From an uncultured Clostridia bacterium (GTDB taxonomy: Bacteria; Bacillota; Clostridia; Christensenellales; Pumilibacteraceae), in NCBI GenBank assembly GCA_934277845.1, contig CAKQVV010000009.1, positions 1 through 36,530 of the forward strand: a DNA stretch of 36,530 nt. The letters run 5' to 3'. Made by a program: the position numbers and the translations under genes. The notes under the pieces are model-generated. The model did no database searches and had not been told where the DNA came from. It saw only the letters and a list, made by a program, of their open reading frames with translations. Below, one piece after another: positions 30,492-36,530 of this stretch; positions within the stretch are counted from its first letter, which is position 1, and each line of letters starts with the position of its first letter.

Positions 30492-31505
30492 ATGAAAAGA
30501 AAAATCGCGTTATTCGCGGCGGCGGCGATTGCCGCAATGAGTTTTGCGCTATGCGGTTGCGGCGGTAACGCAAAAGACGAAAAGGTCAAAGTCAGGCTGT
30601 GCGAAGTCACACACTCGATTTTCTATGCGCCGATGTACGTTGCGATAAACAACGGGTATATGTCCGGGTACGGAATCGAAATAGAACTCAGTAACGGCGG
30701 CGGGGCGGATAAGGTCATGACCGCTATCACCTCGAAATCTGCGGACATAGGTCTTATGGGCCCGGAAGCCACGATTTACTGTCAGGCGCAGGGGCAAAAA
30801 GATTATCCCGTGATTTTCGGTCAACTCACCAAGCGCGACGGCTCGTTCCTGGTGGCGAAAGCGCCCGATCCCGATTTCGAGTGGACGAAACTTCGCGGCA
30901 AGCACGTTCTCGCGGGACGCGTGGGCGGCGTGCCTGCGATGACGATGCAGTACGTCGTGAACAAAGCGGGACTGGACGAGAAAACCGACCTAAAATTCAA
31001 TACCGACGTGGCGTTCAACATGATGGCTCCCGTGTTCGAGTCGGACGACACAGTGGACTACACGACCATGTTCGAGCCGACAGCGTCCGAGTTTGCGGCG
31101 AGCGGCAAAGGTTATATAGTGGCGAGCGTGGGCGAAGCCGGCGGCGAAATCCCCTACACTTCGTTCTCGGCAAGCAAAAGTTATCTCGACAAAAATCCCG
31201 AGGTGATCAAAAACTTCCTGCGCGCGATCGTAAAAGGTTACAACTATATTAAAGACAACACGCCCGAAAAGGTCGCCGGATCGCTCGAAGCGTCGTTTGC
31301 CGGTACTTCACGCGAATCGCTTGCCGCGGCTGTTAAAAGTTATCTTAAAATAGACGCCTGGTGTTCGACTCCGCTGTTTACCGAAGAGGCGTATATTAAA
31401 CTACAGGAAGTCATGGAGAATGCGGGATTTCTCGATAGCCGCGTCACTTATACCGGCGCGGTGAACAACGATTATGTGAACGCGATACTCGGCGACAAGG
31501 CTTAA
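30492..31505 (+). CDS. ABC transporter substrate-binding lipoprotein (SsuA/TauA/THI5 type)
   Basis: A 337-residue lipoprotein of the NMT1/SsuA fold that delivers its ligand to the importer encoded next. The signal peptide ends in a lipobox near FALCGC (Cys22 or Cys24). HSIFYAPMYVAINNGYM, GADKVMTAITSKSADIG and the GGVPAMTMQYV loop are typical of binding proteins for sulfonates, nitrate, taurine or the thiamine precursor HMP. The ligand cannot be told from sequence alone, and no sulfonate monooxygenase or thiamine gene is near. ATG 30492 is chosen because GGAGG lies 5-6 bases upstream; the longer in-frame start at 30441 lies right at the -10 box. Confidence 0.92.
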   Translation: MKRKIALFAAAAIAAMSFALCGCGGNAKDEKVKVRLCEVTHSIFYAPMYVAINNGYMSGYGIEIELSNGGGADKVMTAITSKSADIGLMGPEATIYCQAQGQKDYPVIFGQLTKRDGSFLVAKAPDPDFEWTKLRGKHVLAGRVGGVPAMTMQYVVNKAGLDEKTDLKFNTDVAFNMMAPVFESDDTVDYTTMFEPTASEFAASGKGYIVASVGEAGGEIPYTSFSASKSYLDKNPEVIKNFLRAIVKGYNYIKDNTPEKVAGSLEASFAGTSRESLAAAVKSYLKIDAWCSTPLFTEEAYIKLQEVMENAGFLDSRVTYTGAVNNDYVNAILGDKA

Positions 31506-31577
31506 ATCCGAGTAAAACTTAACGCAAAAAACCGCCGATACTACCATACTGAAACGGAAAAACGCGAGGATAAGACA

Positions 31578-32345
31578 ATGAACATACTCGATCTCAAAGA
31601 CGTAACGTTGACCTATCAGACGCCGGAGCGTGAAACCAAAGCCCTTGAAAACGTCGGATTTTCGGTGAGCGAAGGCGAATTCGTGTCGCTGGTGGGGCCG
31701 TCGGGGTGCGGAAAAACGACGATACTTTCGCTGGTGGCGGGACTGATTGTTCCCACTTCCGGCGAAATACTCGTCGGCGGAAAATCGGTGACAGAAACCG
31801 GAAAAGGAAACGTCGGCTACATGCTGCAACGCGATCATTTGTTCGAGTGGCGGACGATAAGAGAAAACGTGCTTTTAGGTCCCGAAATACGCAAAACGCG
31901 CGGAACGGAAACCGAGGCTTATGCCGACGCGCTGCTACGAAAGTACGGACTGTACGAATTCCGCAATCATTATCCGTCACAACTATCCGGCGGCATGCGA
32001 CAACGCGTCGCGCTCATCCGCACGCTTGCGCTGCGTCCGAACGTACTTCTTCTCGACGAGCCGTTTTCCGCGCTGGATTTTCAGACGAGGTTGTCGGTTT
32101 GCGACGACGTTTACTCGATAATACGCAAGGAACGCAAGACCGCGCTGCTCGTCACTCACGACATTTCCGAGGCGGTTTCGATGAGTGACAGGGTTATCGT
32201 TCTCTCTCCTCGTCCCGCCGTCGTAAAGCGCGATTTCAGGATCGATCTTACGGCGTCCACTCCGCTGGGCAGACGCGAAGAACCCGGGTTTTCGGCGTGG
32301 TTCGACAAGATATGGAAAGAAGTTTCGGTACGTGCCGGGGAATAA
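31578..32345 (+). CDS. ABC transporter ATPase (SsuB/TauB type)
   Basis: The 255-residue ATP-hydrolysing subunit. Walker A GPSGCGKTT (40-48), Q-loop MLQRDHLFEW (82-91), signature LSGGMRQR (136-143), Walker B LLLDEP (158-162 with Glu161) and the H-loop LVTHD (His194) are complete. The family match is to nitrate/sulfonate/bicarbonate importers. GAGGA lies 6 bases before ATG 31578. It is the second gene of the operon, 72 bases after the binding protein, and the permease start lies 58 bases after its stop. Confidence 0.95.
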   Translation: MNILDLKDVTLTYQTPERETKALENVGFSVSEGEFVSLVGPSGCGKTTILSLVAGLIVPTSGEILVGGKSVTETGKGNVGYMLQRDHLFEWRTIRENVLLGPEIRKTRGTETEAYADALLRKYGLYEFRNHYPSQLSGGMRQRVALIRTLALRPNVLLLDEPFSALDFQTRLSVCDDVYSIIRKERKTALLVTHDISEAVSMSDRVIVLSPRPAVVKRDFRIDLTASTPLGRREEPGFSAWFDKIWKEVSVRAGE

Positions 32346-32403
32346 ACAAACGGCGCAGGCGACGGGATTTTTACCGGTGCTTGCGCAACGCGAGGTGAAA
32401 CAA

Positions 32404-33219
32404 ATGAAAACGCTTCTGAACAAAAAAACGCTTTCGCCGAGGGATCGGTATCTTCGGTCGATCCGGCTGGATAAACTGAAAATCCACGGGATCAGGATAG
32501 CGATACTCACGGCGTTTATCGGGCTGTGGGAACTCACGACCGCGCTCGGCTGGGTGGACTCGTTCTTCGTAAGTTCGCCTTCACGAATAGGCAAAACTTT
32601 CGTAGAGTTGATACAAAAGGATCTGATGCGGCATATCGGCATAACTCTTGCCGAATGCGTTGCGGGCTTTGCGATTTCCACCGCCGTGGGTGCGATATTC
32701 GCGATAATGCTGTGGTGGAGCGTGACTTTGCGCCGGGTGAGCGAACCTTATCTCGTGGTGCTGAACGCATTGCCGAAAATCGCGCTCGGTCCCATAATCA
32801 TCATCTGGGTGGGCGCGAACATGAACGCTATTATCATGATGGCGTTTCTCATCTGCATCATCGTGACGATAATGAACATGCTGGGAAGTTTTACGTCCTG
32901 TGACGGCGGCAAGATATTTCTTCTCGAATCAATGGGTGCGAGTAAGTTTCGGATACTGACGAAACTCGTGCTGCCGCATGCTCTGCCCGATTTCATTTCC
33001 GTACTGAAAATCAACGTCGGGTTATCGTGGGTGGGCACGATCATGGGCGAATACCTCGTGTCCGGCGCGGGACTCGGGTACCTCATAATCTACGGCGGTC
33101 AGGTATTCAAACTCGATCTCGTGATGACCGCTACCGTGATTCTTTGCGTGCTGGCGGGACTTATGTATTTCGGCGTCGTTGCGCTCGAACGGTTCGTCGG
33201 CCGCAGACGGAAACGATAG
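32404..33219 (+). CDS. ABC transporter permease (SsuC/TauC type)
   Basis: A 271-residue permease with about six membrane segments. The cytoplasmic EAA loop that docks with the ATPase is recognisable as LESMGASKFRILTKLVLPHA followed by LPDF. GEYLVSGAGLGYLI and NALPKIALGPIIIIWVG are typical of sulfonate/nitrate permeases. The start at 32404 follows GAGGTG; the longer open frame overlaps the ATPase end and lacks a binding site. Its last 59 bases overlap the end of the YkvI-like gene on the other strand, and a plus-strand terminator begins at its stop codon. Confidence 0.94.
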   Translation: MKTLLNKKTLSPRDRYLRSIRLDKLKIHGIRIAILTAFIGLWELTTALGWVDSFFVSSPSRIGKTFVELIQKDLMRHIGITLAECVAGFAISTAVGAIFAIMLWWSVTLRRVSEPYLVVLNALPKIALGPIIIIWVGANMNAIIMMAFLICIIVTIMNMLGSFTSCDGGKIFLLESMGASKFRILTKLVLPHALPDFISVLKINVGLSWVGTIMGEYLVSGAGLGYLIIYGGQVFKLDLVMTATVILCVLAGLMYFGVVALERFVGRRRKR

Positions 33220-34264
33220 TCTGCCCGGCAGGCTTTTTCATAGGCGCGCAAGTCACTTTGCCATGGCAAAAACGCTTCGTTTTAGCGTCCCGATGCGGAA
33301 ACAAGTAAATCAGATTGACAACAAAGTAGGCGACGCCGAGTACACCGAGCACCGGATACAAGACGTCGACTACCGTTTTAAATCCCAAAAAACCGAGCGC
33401 AAGGCACACTGCGGCAGTACAAACGGCAGATAAAGGTTTGTTCCCTATCAGTCCGTCGAGCCAGTCCGTGAGCGTGACATGAGCCGTGAGCATGGTGGTA
33501 AATATACCGGCGGCAACGGCAAACACCGCAAAACCGCAGACGACTTTTCCGAGTCCTGAGGACATCGTGATTATCGGCATATCCGCCTTCCCCGCGTCGG
33601 ACGAGCCGAGCGCGAGGATAATGAGCAAAACGAGCGCGCCGACTGCCGCAGCGGTTATGCCCGAAGCCGCGAAAATTTGCTTTTTGTTCAGTCCGTGCAC
33701 GGTGGTGAGTACAGATGCCGCAAGCATCATGTTCATGCCGATATACGTCACGGAACGCACGGCGTTGCCTGAGGTGAACGGCGACAGCGCGGGCACATTT
33801 ATGCACGAAGTCGTAACAAAAATTATTACGGCGGCGAGCGCGGGTACCAAAAACGCGTTACACTTTATCAGTCCGTCCAGTCCCTTTGTGACGACGAGAA
33901 CGGAAATTATCGCGAAAATTACCGAGTACAACGGCTTTAACGGACAGAACGCCGAAAACAGGCTGTCGAAACCGGCGAACATTGCGGCAAGCGAAATAGC
34001 GCTGTTGAACAGCATGACGATATTGAGTACCGCGTCGGCTCGTCCCGCAAGACGGGCGTTTACTTCGCCTGCGTCGCGTGCATTCGCTTTTTTACCGACG
34101 AGCAGGAACACCGCACACATGATAAAAGTTATCGCGGCACACGTGACCGCAACCCACGGCGACGGCGTAACGCCGAAAAACGCGACGATTTCGCGTCCCG
34201 AGGCAAAACCCGCACCTATTACCGTGCCGATTACCAGCATTGATATCGAAAAGATCTTCCACAT
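33161..34264 (-). CDS. YkvI-like membrane transporter
   Basis: A 367-residue protein with about ten membrane segments, resembling YkvI and distant members of the APC superfamily. The first helix carries VIGTVIGAGFASGREIVAFF, the motif by which I recognise the family; no substrate is known to me. The ATG at 34264 fits the start of the first helix. It has no ribosome binding site, and an AT-rich TATAAATATAGT precedes it; a GTG at 34300 is the alternative. The last 30 or so residues (basic, ending CGRRTVRAQRRRNT) are encoded antisense to the permease gene and its terminator, so this tail looks like a readthrough extension. Confidence 0.8.
   Translation of the reverse strand: MWKIFSISMLVIGTVIGAGFASGREIVAFFGVTPSPWVAVTCAAITFIMCAVFLLVGKKANARDAGEVNARLAGRADAVLNIVMLFNSAISLAAMFAGFDSLFSAFCPLKPLYSVIFAIISVLVVTKGLDGLIKCNAFLVPALAAVIIFVTTSCINVPALSPFTSGNAVRSVTYIGMNMMLAASVLTTVHGLNKKQIFAASGITAAAVGALVLLIILALGSSDAGKADMPIITMSSGLGKVVCGFAVFAVAAGIFTTMLTAHVTLTDWLDGLIGNKPLSAVCTAAVCLALGFLGFKTVVDVLYPVLGVLGVAYFVVNLIYLFPHRDAKTKRFCHGKVTCAPMKKPAGQTIVSVCGRRTVRAQRRRNT
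33218..33238 (+). terminator. Terminator of the ABC importer operon
   Basis: GTCTG, loop CCCGG, CAGGC (33219-33233; one G-T pair) followed by TTTTT. It begins at the permease stop codon and lies inside the 3' end of the converging YkvI-like gene. Confidence 0.65.
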
Positions 34265-34378
34265 ACTATATTTATACGAAAGGTCTTTTTCGATTATCAC
34301 CGCAAGTTTAACGGAAAAGAATTTGACGTACTGTTTTTATAATGGCGTATCGTCGTTTGATGGCGGGGATTCCGCGAT

Positions 34379-34417
34379 AAAAGGCAACTGCCATACCGTT
34401 CGGGGTAATTGCCTTTT
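34379..34417 (-). terminator. Terminator after the HD phosphohydrolase gene
   Basis: AAAAGGCAA (34379-34387) pairs with TTGCCTTTT (34409-34417), with an inner TACC/GGTA stem, and has T runs on both strands. It is followed on the plus strand by CTCTGAATGAC (34420-34430), the 11-mer also found beside the terminator at 17561. Confidence 0.8.
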
Positions 34418-34493
34418 GTCTCTGAATGACGTCGTAGCGGTCGTGCTGCGCGTTATTATTAAAAATAAAAATTTTTTCGGGAGTTACTGTCAG

Positions 34494-35225
34494 TCAGTTC
34501 TCGTCCTCGCTGACTTCGCGTTCGGAAGATTTCAGGGTGAGTTTCTTGATCTCGCCGGCTTTGCGGTTGATCGTCGCGCCGTTGATCACAAGTTCGAAAC
34601 TGCAACCGAGGAAAGCGGCGGCTTTTTCGCTGAGCACGATGCGCGAAAGATAGATTTGCAGGTATTCCATCAGCGCAGACGTCTGATCCATAGAAATCAC
34701 CAGCCTGATAACGTGTTTCTGCTTGTCGACGATAAGCGAGTTTTTCTTGATGGACATGTTCACACGATCGTGAATATCCGTCGAATCGTAACTGTCCTTT
34801 CTCACGCGGGAACGGTGAGCGTCGCTCTTGTCGGCGATGATGAGTGCCGCGCTGACTGCGCTGACGGGCACGCCGGTTTCTTCCTCGTGATTGCCGATCG
34901 CGCCGATGACGGTGGAAATTTCGCGCATGTCCATGCCCATTTTGTCGAGCAGTTGAAACGCGAGCGTCGCTCCCGACAAGCCGTGGTTTTTGCGGTTTAT
35001 GGCGTTGCCGATGTCGTGCATCCAGCCGGTGATCGCGCCGAGTTCGACCGTGCGCTCGTCGCAGCCGAGTTCGCGCAGAATGTTCGCGGTCGTTCGGCTG
35101 ACGTAACCGACGTGGCGCAGTCCGTGCTCGGTATAGCCCATTTCTTTCATGTTGTTGTTCGCCCCGTCGATGAGCGCGCGGATGTCCTCGTCAGCCTTGA
35201 TCTTTTCAAGCGTAATTTTTTCCAT
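34494..35225 (-). CDS. HD domain phosphohydrolase
   Basis: A 243-residue cytoplasmic protein with an HD metal-dependent phosphohydrolase domain: His34 and His38, the HD pair at 70-71 in GWMHDIGN, His81, His113 in GNHEEE and Asp132 in IIADKSDAHR. The C-terminal third, about 80 residues with LVISMDQTSALMEYLQIYLS, forms an extra alpha/beta part. The phosphate substrate is unknown; a nucleotide or cyclic nucleotide would be usual for the family. CGGAG lies 6 bases before ATG 35225, and a CCGACA/TGTCGG hairpin (35238-35253) precedes that site. The gene ends before a strong terminator and lies 48 bases downstream of the next unknown gene. Confidence 0.88.
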   Translation of the reverse strand: MEKITLEKIKADEDIRALIDGANNNMKEMGYTEHGLRHVGYVSRTTANILRELGCDERTVELGAITGWMHDIGNAINRKNHGLSGATLAFQLLDKMGMDMREISTVIGAIGNHEEETGVPVSAVSAALIIADKSDAHRSRVRKDSYDSTDIHDRVNMSIKKNSLIVDKQKHVIRLVISMDQTSALMEYLQIYLSRIVLSEKAAAFLGCSFELVINGATINRKAGEIKKLTLKSSEREVSEDEN

Positions 35226-35273
35226 AACAATCTCCGTCCGACAATTTTGTCGGTTTCCGCTTCGGGAAGGTGC

Positions 35274-36080
35274 TTATTTTAAATGTTTTATCGCTTTATA
35301 ATACGGATCGTCGGTAAAGTCGCGGTAAGTGTCGTCCACTACTCCGCCGAGTTGCTCGATCGCGTTCCTTATTTCCATAAATTCGAGATAGTTGCTGTCG
35401 TCGAGCGCGGGATACAAAAACGCCGCAGCGCGATCGTCGCCGTATTTTCCGAGAAGTCCCGCGATAAAAGGCACGTTTTCTTTTGCCAGGAACAGTTCTT
35501 TCAATAGCCCGAACGTCCTGTCGTCGCGGTCGGTTCCCACCAGCACGTCGGCGATTATCTGCTTTTGTGCGGGCGTCGCTTTTGCGATTGCGGCGAACAG
35601 TTCTTCCTTCACCGCGCCGGCATTCTCTTTCAGAATTTCGGCGGCTTTTTCCACCACTCCCTCGTCGGCAGTGTCGTCGGTCAAAAGTTCCGTATAGAAC
35701 TTAAGCGGCTGATCCGCGCCCGTTTCGTCGAGAATATCCATTGCGGCGATCACGGTTTTCGGATCGCCGTTCTCTTCCACTATCTTTTTAAGTCCTGCCG
35801 CACACCCGGGTACTTCGGCTATTCTGTCGAGAAGCAACGAACACGGATTGTCGTCGCCGCGGTTGGTCTTTATAAACTCGGCAATCAGCGCGTCGGGATC
35901 GGTAATTCTCGCGAAATACTCCTCGGGCGTTACTCCGTCGGTTTCGGCAGAAGGCGTAGTCACCCATTTTTCATATAGTTCGGGGATCATCTCTTCCGTT
36001 TCGTCGGCGGTGTACTCGCCTTTGTGCCGTTCGAGCCAGGATTTGAGGTACTTTTCAAAAAGTTTATCCGAATCTATCAT
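35274..36080 (-). CDS. Acidic helical-repeat protein of unknown function
   Basis: A 268-residue soluble acidic protein. The second half looks like successive helix pairs (KKIVEENGDPKTVIAAMDIL, VEKAAEILKENAGAVKEELF, LLKELFLAKENVPFIAGLL), in the style of HEAT or armadillo repeats, which usually bind other proteins. No catalytic motif, signal peptide or membrane segment is visible. I do not recognise the family. Its start overlaps the stop of the preceding gene by 4 bases, so the two are probably translated together. The HD gene follows on the same strand. Confidence 0.72.
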   Translation of the reverse strand: MIDSDKLFEKYLKSWLERHKGEYTADETEEMIPELYEKWVTTPSAETDGVTPEEYFARITDPDALIAEFIKTNRGDDNPCSLLLDRIAEVPGCAAGLKKIVEENGDPKTVIAAMDILDETGADQPLKFYTELLTDDTADEGVVEKAAEILKENAGAVKEELFAAIAKATPAQKQIIADVLVGTDRDDRTFGLLKELFLAKENVPFIAGLLGKYGDDRAAAFLYPALDDSNYLEFMEIRNAIEQLGGVVDDTYRDFTDDPYYKAIKHLK

Positions 36081-36530
36081 TGCTTGTTCTCCTTGGTTTT
36101 CGTCGTTTTTTTATCTTCAGGCGATGCGTCTTTCGCCTTTTCCGCACGCTCGCGCTTATCGGCGCGTCTGTCATCGTCGGCAAGTCCCAGCATCGCGATG
36201 TACTTGTCGTAATCTTCGGTCTTTATATTGTAAATTTCACAACAATGCTCTTTTCCGTAAAACACCGGATGCGCGCCGCTGAGCCTGGTCATTACCGCCG
36301 CAAGCACGATAACGTCGATTTTGATCGGCACGAAATCGGGGTTGTTCATCACGTCGACGACCTTTTTATAAATCTTGTTGAGTTTCGGCTGGAACGCCGG
36401 CGAAACGAACGCGCATGTCGCAAACGCTTCCCAGTAGGCATCCTGCAACGCGAAATTGTCGTCGCATTTCGGTTTTCTCGGTGTGAAAAACAACATCACG
36501 TCGCCGACAAGCAACGAGAATCTCTTGACG
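36077..36530 (-). CDS. Unknown soluble protein with lysine-rich tail (probably cut by the window edge)
   Basis: The frame is open to the right edge (codons for VKRFS precede the first internal TTG), so the true start may lie outside. About 145-150 residues are visible: a folded part with TPRKPKCDDNFALQDAYWEA and FYGKEHCCEIYNIK, then a highly charged tail from about residue 110 rich in K, D, E and R, ending KTTKTKENKQ. No domain is recognised. The stop overlaps the start of the next gene by 4 bases. It may be the first visible member of an operon with the helical-repeat and HD genes. Confidence 0.65.
   Translation of the reverse strand, partial: VKRFSLLVGDVMLFFTPRKPKCDDNFALQDAYWEAFATCAFVSPAFQPKLNKIYKKVVDVMNNPDFVPIKIDVIVLAAVMTRLSGAHPVFYGKEHCCEIYNIKTEDYDKYIAMLGLADDDRRADKRERAEKAKDASPEDKKTTKTKENKQ

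Noticed and set aside
33486..35282. A 598-codon open frame on the plus strand
   Set aside because: It spans the antisense of two well-supported minus-strand genes (YkvI-like and HD) and the terminator between them; its composition changes abruptly at the gene border, as expected for a shadow.
1..36530. CRISPR arrays, tRNA or rRNA genes, insertion sequences, prophage or toxin-antitoxin genes
   Set aside because: Read on both strands, no regular repeat-spacer pattern, cloverleaf, transposase, integrase or phage structural gene was seen; gene order is largely that of the conserved core.

Overview
The window looks like a chromosomal segment of an uncultured member of the Clostridia (Bacillota), probably a host-associated lineage. 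The evidence is gene content and order: rplU-prp-rpmA with an L27 that carries a Prp cleavage site; the run yqfC-yqfD-phoH-pgpH-ybeY-era-yqzL-recO; a DivIVA-like protein; a SpoVB-like flippase; and many near-consensus sigma-A promoters with GGAGG-type ribosome binding sites. I saw no rRNA, tRNA, CRISPR array, insertion sequence or phage gene, and base composition looks even throughout. yqfC, yqfD and the SpoVB-like gene are sporulation-associated families but do not prove that the organism sporulates.

Layout. 1-2613 (minus): degV, then apbE, a NusG-domain-II protein and a Gx-transporter/HepT-like membrane protein cut by the window edge. The last three resemble part of the flavin-based extracellular electron transfer loci of Gram-positives. 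2841-10027 (minus): ogg, then yqfC, yqfD, phoH, a shortened pgpH, ybeY, era, a 54-codon yqzL and recO; this is housekeeping RNA metabolism, ribosome assembly, c-di-AMP turnover and DNA repair. 10145-11167 (minus): rplU-prp-rpmA behind a perfect promoter and a structured leader. 11249-15066 (minus): a tight operon lgt - small membrane protein - pncB - DivIVA-like, also behind a perfect promoter. 15198-20743 (minus): an orphan helical protein, a VanW/G5 protein, a secreted SGNH esterase with beta-repeats and a Gly/Cys C-terminal tail, and the CCA-adding enzyme.

20892-27548 mixes strands: a lipid kinase (+), a DUF1003 membrane protein (-), a large transglutaminase-like lipoprotein (-), a SpoVB-like flippase (+) and a folate-type ECF S component (+) with a structured 5' leader. 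27654-30269 is valS (-). 30492-33219 (+) is an SBP-ATPase-permease ABC importer of the sulfonate/nitrate/THI5 type. 33161-34264 is a YkvI-like transporter (-) whose end overlaps the permease. 34494 to the right edge (minus) holds an HD phosphohydrolase and two unrecognised genes, the last cut by the edge.

Most of the window is conserved core genome. I did not find a clear new multi-gene system. The points most worth following are the structured leader of the ECF gene; two promoters placed so that the mRNA should be leaderless or nearly so (CCA enzyme, transglutaminase lipoprotein); the PgpH lacking its extracellular sensor domain; the apbE-NusGII-Gx triad; and the C-terminal tail of the secreted esterase.
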